Assembly: GCF_900102635.1 (NCBI RefSeq)
Contig: NZ_FMZQ01000011.1
Coordinates: forward strand, 62,001-126,000
DNA length: 64,000 nucleotides
Direction of reading: 5' to 3'
Origin: Ectopseudomonas chengduensis
GTDB lineage: Bacteria > Pseudomonadota > Gammaproteobacteria > Pseudomonadales > Pseudomonadaceae
Part shown: piece by piece, positions 17,590 to 25,707 of the stretch
Position numbering within the stretch: the first letter of the stretch is position 1
How the letters are laid out: each line of letters starts with the position of its first letter
Position numbers and translations under genes: made by a program
Notes under the pieces: model-generated
What the model was told of the DNA's origin: nothing
The model's database searches: none
Seen by the model: the letters and a program-made list of their open reading frames with translations, nothing else

Positions 17590-17655
17590 GTAGCCCGGAT
17601 GCAATCCGGGGATGGTGCAACGTCGGACATCGTTCCCGGATTGCATCCGGGCTAC
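17590..17655. repeat. REP-type long palindrome after speA
   Basis: The 21-base arm 17590-17610 is an exact reverse complement of 17635-17655 (gtagcccggat... / ...atccgggctac), with a 24-base loop. It lies between convergent speA and DUF2214 and may act as a terminator or mRNA stabiliser. Related copies occur at 25647-25693 and 44586-44606. Confidence 0.8.
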
Positions 17656-17666
17656 GGTGCTGCTCT

Positions 17667-17691
17667 GTGGGAGGCGCTTCAGCGGCGATGC
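17667..17691. repeat. REP half-element (gtgggaggcgcttcagcggcgatg type)
   Basis: A short sequence of the common Pseudomonas form in which GGAGG(C/G)GCTT is followed by AGC(C/G)GCGA. It resembles the half-element at 39957-39983. It is adjacent to the long palindrome and has no partner arm here. Confidence 0.5.
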
Positions 17692-17706
17692 TTTGCGTCT
17701 CTCGGT

Positions 17707-18162
17707 TCAGCCAATGACGCCATAACCGCGCGCCATCAGCGTCGCCAGCAGCGGTATCACCAGCAACAGCAGCAGTTCGATGCGGATGCTCCAGGTCACC
17801 AGGCGTACCTGCCGAGCGCTGGGCGCGGGCACCTGACCTGCCTTCACGGTTTTGCGCCATTTGATGAACACCACCGTGGGCAGGATCGACAGCAGGCCAA
17901 CCAGGATGAACAGCCCTAACTTCGCATGGAACAGGCTGTTGCCCATGTAATAGGTGGCGCCCTTGCCGAACCACAGCACGCGGGCGACACCGGTGGCCAG
18001 CACTAGACCGGCACAGATGCCGTAGACCAGGTCGGTGATCATCAGGCTGCGCGCACGGGACAGATCCAGCGGCGCCTTGAACAGCACGTGTTCGATGCTG
18101 AGCAGGGCGAACAGGGCGAAGATCGCCAGAAAATGCAGATAGGCGACGAGTGCGGCGGCCAT
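17707..18162 (-). CDS. DUF2214 family membrane protein
   Basis: A 151-residue protein with four predicted membrane helices (about 5-25, 45-65, 80-100, 125-145) and a conserved early HFLAIFALFALLSIEH segment. The function is unknown; two or three membrane-embedded His residues hint at a haem or metal site, but that is speculation. In P. aeruginosa PA4838 occupies the same place after speA. It is convergent with speA and follows the GAF-diguanylate cyclase gene on the same strand with a 17-base gap. Confidence 0.85.
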   Translation of the reverse strand: MAAALVAYLHFLAIFALFALLSIEHVLFKAPLDLSRARSLMITDLVYGICAGLVLATGVARVLWFGKGATYYMGNSLFHAKLGLFILVGLLSILPTVVFIKWRKTVKAGQVPAPSARQVRLVTWSIRIELLLLLVIPLLATLMARGYGVIG

Positions 18163-18179
18163 CGAGTGCTCCTTGCGGG

Positions 18180-19217
18180 TTATTTATCGGTTGCGGCGAA
18201 TTCGCAGCGATTGCGACCGCCGCGCTTGGCCCGGTACAGCGCCTGGTCGGCCCGTTCCAGGGCGTCGGCGGCGGTTTCGCCGGGCGCCAGCAGGGCGCAG
18301 CCGACGCTGGCGGTCTGGCTCAACTGGGCGCCGTCCAGCTCCATGGCCGGCTCGGCGATGGCCAGGCGCATGCGTTCGGCGATCTGCAGCAGTTCGGTGC
18401 TGTCGTGTACCAGGGCGAGAATCACGAATTCTTCGCCGCCGTTGCGGGCGACCACATCCTGCGGGCGCACCGCCGCGCTCAGGCGTCGTGCGCTCTGCCA
18501 CAGCACCTGATCACCAGCGGCGTGGCCATGGCGGTCATTGACCTGCTTGAAGTGGTCGAGGTCGCAGAACAGCAGGCCCAGGCGCAGGCCGGTGCGTTCG
18601 GCCGCGGCCTGCTGCTGGGGCAGAAAGTGCAGCAGGCCGGCGCGATTCCACAGCTGGGTCAGCGCGTCGAGCATGGCCTTGCGCTGCGCGCGACTCAGTG
18701 CTGCGCGCAGCTGTTCGGCCTGGCGCGAGCTGTGGCGCAGGCGCAGATAGCCCTCCACCAGTTGTGCCATGTCGCGCAGCTGGCGCCGCTCGCAGACATC
18801 TAAGCCGCGCGGCTGCGGGTCGATCAGGCACAGGGTGCCGAGGGTCTGGCCGTCTTCGTCATGCAGCGGCTGGCCGGCGTAGAAGCGGATAAAAGGCGAT
18901 TGCAGCACCACCGGGTTGTCGGCGAAGCGAAAGTCCAGGTGGGTGTCCTCGATCACCAGGGCGTCGTCTTGCAGGATGGCGTGGGCGCAGAAGGAGATGC
19001 ACCTTGGGGTCTCGGCGAGTTCCAGGCCCTGGCGGATCATGAACCACTGCCGGTCGTTGTCGATCAGGCTGATCAGCACCGTCCTCACCGCGAACAGTTC
19101 ACGGGCGATACGGGTCAGTGTGTCCAGGTAGGGATCGGCCGGGGTGTCGAGCAGGTCCTGGCGCTCCAGGGCCTGTTGACGTTGTACTTCGTTGTGCGGC
19201 AGCTCAGCGCTGAGCAT
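18180..19217 (-). CDS. GAF-domain diguanylate cyclase
   Basis: A soluble 345-residue enzyme expected to make cyclic di-GMP. The N-terminal GAF domain (about 20-160) contains the typical DRQWF...CISFCAHAI...FYAGQPL pattern. A GGDEF domain follows (about 180-340), with GGEEF near residue 260 and an RPQD inhibitory site five residues before it. No membrane segment is present. Its start overlaps the end of the MATE gene by 14 bases, so the two share a transcript. The ligand of the GAF domain is unknown. Confidence 0.9.
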   Translation of the reverse strand: MLSAELPHNEVQRQQALERQDLLDTPADPYLDTLTRIARELFAVRTVLISLIDNDRQWFMIRQGLELAETPRCISFCAHAILQDDALVIEDTHLDFRFADNPVVLQSPFIRFYAGQPLHDEDGQTLGTLCLIDPQPRGLDVCERRQLRDMAQLVEGYLRLRHSSRQAEQLRAALSRAQRKAMLDALTQLWNRAGLLHFLPQQQAAAERTGLRLGLLFCDLDHFKQVNDRHGHAAGDQVLWQSARRLSAAVRPQDVVARNGGEEFVILALVHDSTELLQIAERMRLAIAEPAMELDGAQLSQTASVGCALLAPGETAADALERADQALYRAKRGGRNRCEFAATDK

Positions 19218-20577
19218 GGGCGGTCTCTCCTGCTGGCAGTGGGGGGAACCATTGGTCGCGACGACTCAAGTGCCAAGCATAGCCAGCCAGCACTAGGCTC
19301 CGTAGCCCCATGAAGGCGAGAAAGGCCAGCCACAAGCCGTGGTTGCCCAGCGCCTGCAGAGCCCAGCCCAGCGGCAGGGCCAGCGCCAGGGCAATCAGCA
19401 TGGCGTCGCGCATTTCTCGGGCTCGGGTGGCACCGATGAACAGACCGTCGAGCAGGTAGCTCCACACCGCTAGCAGCGGCAACAGCGCGAGGTAGGGTAG
19501 GAAGTTTAGCGCTAGTTCGCGCACTTCGGAGATATTGGTGAGCATGCCGACGAACCAGTGCCCGCCGAAAAGGAAGAACAGGGCGAAGCCGGCGCTGGCC
19601 AGCAGCGACCAGGCACCGGCCACCAGCAGCGAACGGCGCAGCGCAGCGCGATCACGCGCGCCCAGCGCGTGGCCGCAAAGGGCCTCGACGGCATGTGCCA
19701 GGCCGTCGAGGGCGTAGGCGGTCAGCGTCAGGCCATTGAGCAGCAGCGCGTTGGCCGCCACCGTGGCATCGCCGAGGCGCGTGCCTTTCACGGTGATCAG
19801 GAAGAACACCAACTGTAGCGCCAGGGTGCGGATGAAGATATCGCGGTTGACCGCCAGCAACGGACGCCAGTTGCTCCAGCGTTTCAGCGCGCTACTGTCG
19901 AGGCGGCCAGGATAGTGTGCGAGTGCACCGCGGGCCAGCCACAGGCCGAGCAGGGCGCCACTCCATTCGGCTATCACCGAGGCCCAGGCCGCGCCGGCTA
20001 CACCCCATTCGAGACCGAGCACGAACAGCAGGTCGAGCGCCACGTTGATCAGGTTGGCCGTCAGTAGGATGGCCAGCGGACCACGGGCGCTCTGCGTGCC
20101 CAGCAGCCAGCCGATCAGGGCATAGGTCGCCAGGCTGGCGGGCAGGCCGAGCAGACGGATCTGGAAATACTGGCGCGCCAGTTGATCCAGTTCGGCCGAG
20201 GGTTGCATCAGACTCAGTGCGGCATTACTGAAGGGCAAAGCCAGCAGGCCCAGGAGCAAGGCCAGGAGTACACCCAGGCCGAGCCCCTGCACCAGTACCT
20301 GACGCAGGGCGCTGCCATCCCCGCGGCCTGCAGCCTGGGCGGCGAAACCGGTGCTGCCCATGCGCAGGAAGCCCATGGCCCAGGTCAGCAGGGTGTAGAG
20401 GCTGCCGCCCACCGCCACGGCAGCCAACTGGTGGGCATGCGGCAAGTGGCCGACCACGGCGGTGTCGACCAGCGCCACCAGCGGCACCGAGAGGTTGGAG
20501 AGAATCATCGGCGCCGCCAGTGCCCAGACCTTGCGCTGGGTCGGGGTGTGGCGCCAGGCATCGAGCAGGGCGGACAT
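19204..20577 (-). CDS. MATE-family efflux transporter, DinF-like
   Basis: A 457-residue protein with twelve predicted membrane helices and the duplicated MATE fold, exporting an unknown compound by cation antiport. The N-terminal helix contains APMILSNLSVPLVALVDTAVVGHLP, a DinF-subgroup pattern. The start at ATG 20577 has GGAG upstream; the extra 18 residues of a longer frame are not family-like. I looked for a LexA box in the divergent region 20578-20740 and did not find one. Confidence 0.9.
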   Translation of the reverse strand: MSALLDAWRHTPTQRKVWALAAPMILSNLSVPLVALVDTAVVGHLPHAHQLAAVAVGGSLYTLLTWAMGFLRMGSTGFAAQAAGRGDGSALRQVLVQGLGLGVLLALLLGLLALPFSNAALSLMQPSAELDQLARQYFQIRLLGLPASLATYALIGWLLGTQSARGPLAILLTANLINVALDLLFVLGLEWGVAGAAWASVIAEWSGALLGLWLARGALAHYPGRLDSSALKRWSNWRPLLAVNRDIFIRTLALQLVFFLITVKGTRLGDATVAANALLLNGLTLTAYALDGLAHAVEALCGHALGARDRAALRRSLLVAGAWSLLASAGFALFFLFGGHWFVGMLTNISEVRELALNFLPYLALLPLLAVWSYLLDGLFIGATRAREMRDAMLIALALALPLGWALQALGNHGLWLAFLAFMGLRSLVLAGYAWHLSRRDQWFPPLPAGETAHAQR

Positions 20578-20740
20578 GGGCGGCTCCGGCAAAGCGCCGA
20601 TTATAGGCACAGCACCGGGGTGGTCGCACATCGCCTCAGGACTGTGAGTGGCTTGGCGAATTCGTCTGCACGGCTCGTCGTTGGCAGGGCGCCTCGGCTA
20701 TAGTTGATAGTCTCTGCGCCCCCTGATTCCGGAGCCCGCA

Positions 20741-23700
20741 ATGCCGAACAAAGGACTGCTTCTGGCCTTGGTGCTGACCCTGCTCAGCGCCTGTGATTCT
20801 TCTGAACCCCCTGCCACGGTGACCCCCGCTGCCCCTGCTGCGCAACAGCCACCGGCGCCCAAGCCAGCGGTCGACCGCGACGCGCTGGCCAAGCGCTACG
20901 CCGGGCGCGAGCTGGAGGTGGTCGACGTCTCCGAGGTGCAGCTCGACGGCGCCAGTGCGCTGTCGGTGACCTTCTCCATCCCGCTGGACCCCGACCAGCC
21001 CTTCGCCGAGCGCCTGCACCTGGTCGACAGTACTGCCGGCAAGGTCGACGGCGCCTGGGAACTGACCGACAACCTCAGCGAGTTGCGCCTGCGCCACCTG
21101 GAGCCGCAGCGCAAACTGGTGCTGACCATCGATGCTGGCCTGACGTCGATCAATGGCGGCAAGCTCGCCAAAGAGCATGTCAGCCGTTTCGAAACCCGCG
21201 ACCTGCAGGCCAGCGTCGGTTTCGCCAGCCGCGGTTCGCTGCTGCCGACCCGCCTGGCCGAAGGCCTGCCGGTCATCGCGCTGAACGTCGACAAGGTCAA
21301 CGTCGAGTTCTTCCGCATCAAGCCCGAGGCGCTGCCGCGTTTCCTGTCCCGCTGGGGCCGGGCCAGCAACCTGGATACCTGGGAGGCGCGCGAACTGCTG
21401 CCGATGGCCGATCTGGTCTATGGCGGGCGCTTCGACCTCAACCCGGCGCGCAACACCCGTGAAACCTTGCTGCTGCCCATCGCCGGCCTGGATCCGTTCA
21501 AGCAGCCGGGCGTGTACCTGGCGGTGATGCGTGAGGCCGGCAGCTACAGCTACTCGCAGCCGGCGACGCTGTTCTCCCTGAGTGATATCGGCCTGTCCGC
21601 GCATCGTTATCGCGACCGTCTCGACGTGTTCACCCAGGCGCTGGAAGGTGGCAAGGCGCAGTCCGGCGTGCAGCTCGAGCTGCTCGATGGTGAAGGCGCG
21701 CTGCTGGCTGAAGGCAAGACCGATTCGGCTGGCCATGCACAGCTGCCGTTGCCTGCCAAGGCCCAGGTGCTGCTGGCCAAACAGGACGAGCAGACCAGCC
21801 TGCTGCGCCTGAACACGCCGGCGCTGGACCTGGCCGAGTTCGATATCACCGGCCCGAAAGCGCACGCCCTGCAGTTCTTTGTGTTCGGCCCGCGCGATCT
21901 GTATCGCCCCGGCGAGACGGTGCTGCTAAACGGCCTGTTGCGTGATGCCGACGGCAGCCCGGTCAAGGCCCAGCCGGTCAGCGTCGAGGTGCGCCGCCCG
22001 GATGAGCAGATCAGCCGCAAGTTCGTCTGGAATGCTGGCGATGACGGCCTCTATCAATACCAGCTGCCGCTCGCCGAAGAGGCCCCGACCGGCCGCTGGC
22101 AGCTATTGCTCGACCTGGGCGACGGCAACCCGCAGCTGTACGAATTTCTCGTCGAGGATTTCCTGCCCGAGCGCATGGCCCTGGAGCTCAAGGGCCAGGA
22201 CCAGCCCTACGCGCCGGGCGACAGCGCCGAGTTCGCGGTGACCGGACGCTACCTCTATGGTGCGCCGGCCGCTGGCAATCGTCTGACCGGGCAGCTCTAC
22301 GTGCGCCCGTTGCGTGAGGCGGTGGCGAGCCTGCCGGGCTATCAGTTCGGCGACATCACCGAGGCCGATCTGAGTCAGGACCAGGAGCTCGACGAAATCA
22401 ATCTCGACGACCAGGGTCGTGCCGTGCTGCGCCCGGAAAACCGCTGGGGCGACGCCAAGTCGCCGCTGCGTTTGATCCTCCAGGCCAGCCTGCAGGAGTC
22501 CGGCGGCCGTCCGATTACCCGCCGCATCATTCAGCCGGTATGGCCCGCCGAGCGTCTGCCGGGTGTGCGCGGGCTGTTCGACGGCGAGGAGGTCGATGCC
22601 GACAGCCTGGCCGAATTCGAGATACTGGTGGCCGACGCCGCCGGCAACAAGCTGGCGGCCGACAGCCTCAACGTGCGCCTGGTGCGTGAGCGTCGCGACT
22701 ACTTCTGGAGCTTCTCTGACGGTGAAGGCTGGCGTCACAACTACAACGAGAAATTCCTGACCCTCAGCGACGAGCCGCTGAAGGTCGCCGCGGGCGGCAC
22801 CGCCAAGGTCAGCTTCCCGGTGGAGTGGGGCCCGTACCGAGTCGAGGTGGTGGACGGCCAGACCGGCCTGGTCAGCAGCCTGCGTTTCTGGGCCGGCTAC
22901 CGCTGGCAGGACAACGCCGACGGCGGCGCGGTGCGCCCGGACCAGGTCAAGCTGGCGCTGGACAAGCCTGCCTACGCCGCGGGCGACGTGGCCAAGATCA
23001 CCGTCACCCCGCCGGCTGCCGGCAACGGCTACCTGCTGGTCGAGTCCAGCGACGGTCCGCTGTGGTGGCAGGAAATCAGCGTGCCGGCTGAAGGCCAGAC
23101 CTTCGAACTGCCCATCGACGAAAAATGGGCGCGTCACGACCTCTACCTCAGTGCTCTGGTGATTCGCCCTGGCGAGCGCAAGGCGCAGGTCACGCCGAAG
23201 CGTGCCGTCGGCCTGCTGCACCTGCCACTGGAGCGCGCTCCGCGCAAGCTGGCGCTGAGCCTGGAAGCGCCGGAAAAAATGCGTCCGAAGCAGCCGCTGA
23301 AGGTCAAGGTCAGTGCGCGCAACGCCGACGGCAGCATCCCCGACAAGGTGCATGTGCTGGTCGCCGCGGTGGACGTGGGCATCCTCAACATCACCAGCTA
23401 CGCCACACCCGATCCTTTCGCCAACTTCTTCGGGCGCAAGGCCTATGGCGCTGACCAGCTGGACATCTATGGGCAGCTGATCGAAGCGCAGGGGCGTGTC
23501 GCCAGCCTGGCCTTCGGCGGTGACGCCGGCCTTGCCGCCGGCGGCAAGCGCCCGGATACCAGCGTGCTGATCGTCGCGCTGCAGAGCGATGCGCTGCAGC
23601 TGAACGACAAGGGTGAAGGCGAAGTCAGCCTGGATATCCCCGACTTCAATGGCGAACTGCGGCTGATGGCACAGGCTTGGAGCGACGAGCGCTTCGGCAT

Positions 23701-25639
23701 GGCCGAAGCCAAGACGGTGGTGGCCGCGCCGCTGATTGCCGAACTGTCGATGCCGCGCTTCCTCGCCGGTGGTGATGAAACCACCCTGGCGCTGGACCTG
23801 ACCAACCTGTCCGGCAGCGAGCAGAAGCTCGATGTGCAGCTGGACGTAGAAGGCCAGCTGCGTCTGCTCGGCAAGGGTGAATCGCCGATCAGCCTGAAGG
23901 ATGGCGAGCGCACCACCTTGCGCATTCCGGTACGCGCCGAGGGCGGCCTGGGCCAGGGCCGCATCCATGTCGAGGTGCAGGGCCTGACGCTGCCGAACGA
24001 GACGCTGGGCGACTTCAGCCGCGAGTGGACACTGGGTATTCGCCCGGCGTATCCGGCGCAGTTGCAACACTTCCGCGCGGTACTGAGTGAGGGCGAGCCG
24101 TGGAGCCTGCCGGCGGGCACCCTCAATCAGTTCGAACCTGCCGGGCTGGAGGCCGTGCTGGCCCTGTCGAGCCGACCGCCGCTTAACCTCGGCGAGCAGA
24201 TTCGTGCGCTCAAGGCGTACCCCTACGGCTGCCTGGAGCAGACCACCAGTGGCCTCTATCCGTCGCTCTACGCCGATGCCGCGAGTCTCAAGCGCCTTGG
24301 CCTTGAGGGTGAACCTGACGAGCAGCGACGCAAGAGCATCGAGCTGGGCATCGAGCGTCTGCTTGGTATGCAGCGGCATAGCGGCGGCTTCGGCCTGTGG
24401 AGTGCCGAGAGCGAAGAGGAATACTGGCTCACCGCCTATGTCACCGATTTCCTTCTGCGTGCTCGCGAGCAGGGCTTCGGCGTACCGCCGGAAGCACTGA
24501 AGAAGGCCAGTGATCGCCTGCTGCGCTACCTGCAGCAGAGCAGCCTGATCGAGGCCAGCTACAGCCAGGACTTCGCCCACACCCGCTTCGCCGTGCAGGC
24601 CTACGCCGGCTACGTGCTGGCGCGCAGCCAACAGGCGCCGCTGGGTGCGCTGCGCAGTCTGTTCGACCGCCGCAGCGATGCGCGTTCCGGACTGCCGCTG
24701 GTGCAACTGGCAGCGGCGCTGAAGCTGATGGGTGATGCGCCGCGTGCCGAGCAGGCGTTGAATCAGGGCTTGATCCAGCAGCGCGATGGCGAGCGCTGGA
24801 TGGCCGATTACGGCAGTCCGCTGCGTGACCAGGCGCTGATCCTCGCCCTGCTGGAGGAGCACGACCTGGCGGCCGGTCAGCGCGAGCAGCGTCTGTTCAA
24901 CCTGGCCGATGAGCTGGCTGGCCAGCGCTGGCTGTCGACTCAGGAGCGCAATTCGCTGTTCCTCGCCGGTCGCGGCATTCTCGGCAAGCCGGAGCAGACC
25001 TGGAGCGCTGCGCTTGCCAGTGGCACCTTCCAGTTCGAGCTGAGCAACCAGCAGCCCGGTATCAAGCTGGAGCGTGGCGAACTGGCCGAACCGCTGAGCG
25101 TGAACAATGCCGGCAGCACCAAGCTGTATCAGCAGCTGACCCTGTCCGGCTATCCGAGCCAGGCGCCACGCGCCGGTGGCGAGAACCTCAGCATCGAGCG
25201 CGAGTACCTCGGCATGGACGGCCGTCCGCTCGATCTGCAGCGTCTGGACAGCGGTGAGCTGGTGCTGGTGCACTTGGCTGTGCGGGCCAAGCAGCGCGTA
25301 CCGGATGCGCTGGTCGTCGACCTGTTGCCGGCTGGCCTGGAGCTGGAAAACCAGAACCTGGCGCAGAGCGCCGCGAGCCTCGATGACGCCGGCAGCAACG
25401 TCAAGGAATGGCGCGGCTCCATGCAGAATGCGCGGATCAAACACCAGGAATACCGTGGTGATCGCTATGTGGCAGCGGTGGATGTCGAGGAGTATGGCAC
25501 CACCCACCTGCTCTACCTGGCCCGTGCGGTGACGCCTGGCAGCTATCGCGTACCACCACCGCAGGTGGAGTCCATGTACCGGCCGAGCTGGCAGGCGCTG
25601 GGTAGTGCGCCGGATAGTCTGGTGGTGAGGGGGCGCTAA
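20741..25639 (+). CDS. Bacterial alpha-2-macroglobulin lipoprotein (YfhM-like)
   Basis: A 1632-residue periplasmic protease trap. The signal peptide ends in the lipobox LLSAC (Cys about 18), so it is lipidated and probably held at the inner membrane. Repeated macroglobulin domains lead to the thioester motif CLEQ at about residue 1164, inside PYGCLEQTTS, followed by the thioester and receptor-binding domains. The intact CLEQ argues for covalent trapping of proteases. The next gene is pbpC, the conserved partner: the pair is thought to defend and repair the wall when the outer membrane is breached. Confidence 0.95.
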   Translation: MPNKGLLLALVLTLLSACDSSEPPATVTPAAPAAQQPPAPKPAVDRDALAKRYAGRELEVVDVSEVQLDGASALSVTFSIPLDPDQPFAERLHLVDSTAGKVDGAWELTDNLSELRLRHLEPQRKLVLTIDAGLTSINGGKLAKEHVSRFETRDLQASVGFASRGSLLPTRLAEGLPVIALNVDKVNVEFFRIKPEALPRFLSRWGRASNLDTWEARELLPMADLVYGGRFDLNPARNTRETLLLPIAGLDPFKQPGVYLAVMREAGSYSYSQPATLFSLSDIGLSAHRYRDRLDVFTQALEGGKAQSGVQLELLDGEGALLAEGKTDSAGHAQLPLPAKAQVLLAKQDEQTSLLRLNTPALDLAEFDITGPKAHALQFFVFGPRDLYRPGETVLLNGLLRDADGSPVKAQPVSVEVRRPDEQISRKFVWNAGDDGLYQYQLPLAEEAPTGRWQLLLDLGDGNPQLYEFLVEDFLPERMALELKGQDQPYAPGDSAEFAVTGRYLYGAPAAGNRLTGQLYVRPLREAVASLPGYQFGDITEADLSQDQELDEINLDDQGRAVLRPENRWGDAKSPLRLILQASLQESGGRPITRRIIQPVWPAERLPGVRGLFDGEEVDADSLAEFEILVADAAGNKLAADSLNVRLVRERRDYFWSFSDGEGWRHNYNEKFLTLSDEPLKVAAGGTAKVSFPVEWGPYRVEVVDGQTGLVSSLRFWAGYRWQDNADGGAVRPDQVKLALDKPAYAAGDVAKITVTPPAAGNGYLLVESSDGPLWWQEISVPAEGQTFELPIDEKWARHDLYLSALVIRPGERKAQVTPKRAVGLLHLPLERAPRKLALSLEAPEKMRPKQPLKVKVSARNADGSIPDKVHVLVAAVDVGILNITSYATPDPFANFFGRKAYGADQLDIYGQLIEAQGRVASLAFGGDAGLAAGGKRPDTSVLIVALQSDALQLNDKGEGEVSLDIPDFNGELRLMAQAWSDERFGMAEAKTVVAAPLIAELSMPRFLAGGDETTLALDLTNLSGSEQKLDVQLDVEGQLRLLGKGESPISLKDGERTTLRIPVRAEGGLGQGRIHVEVQGLTLPNETLGDFSREWTLGIRPAYPAQLQHFRAVLSEGEPWSLPAGTLNQFEPAGLEAVLALSSRPPLNLGEQIRALKAYPYGCLEQTTSGLYPSLYADAASLKRLGLEGEPDEQRRKSIELGIERLLGMQRHSGGFGLWSAESEEEYWLTAYVTDFLLRAREQGFGVPPEALKKASDRLLRYLQQSSLIEASYSQDFAHTRFAVQAYAGYVLARSQQAPLGALRSLFDRRSDARSGLPLVQLAAALKLMGDAPRAEQALNQGLIQQRDGERWMADYGSPLRDQALILALLEEHDLAAGQREQRLFNLADELAGQRWLSTQERNSLFLAGRGILGKPEQTWSAALASGTFQFELSNQQPGIKLERGELAEPLSVNNAGSTKLYQQLTLSGYPSQAPRAGGENLSIEREYLGMDGRPLDLQRLDSGELVLVHLAVRAKQRVPDALVVDLLPAGLELENQNLAQSAASLDDAGSNVKEWRGSMQNARIKHQEYRGDRYVAAVDVEEYGTTHLLYLARAVTPGSYRVPPPQVESMYRPSWQALGSAPDSLVVRGR

Positions 25640-25646
25640 AAGCGAT

Positions 25647-25693
25647 CCCGGATTCATTTGGGCTACAGTCTGCGTAGCCCGGATGAATCCGGG
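25647..25693. repeat. REP-type palindrome between yfhM-like gene and pbpC
   Basis: The arms 25647-25666 and 25674-25693 are inverted with two mismatches and a 7-base loop (cccggattcat... / ...atgaatccggg). It is the same family as 17590-17655. It separates two genes expected to be co-transcribed and could modulate the downstream level. Confidence 0.75.
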
Positions 25694-25707
25694 AGCTTGT
25701 ACTGACC

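Noticed and set aside
20578..20740. LexA box before the DinF-like transporter
   Set aside because: DinF genes are often SOS-linked, but no CTG-N10-CAG palindrome of good quality was found.
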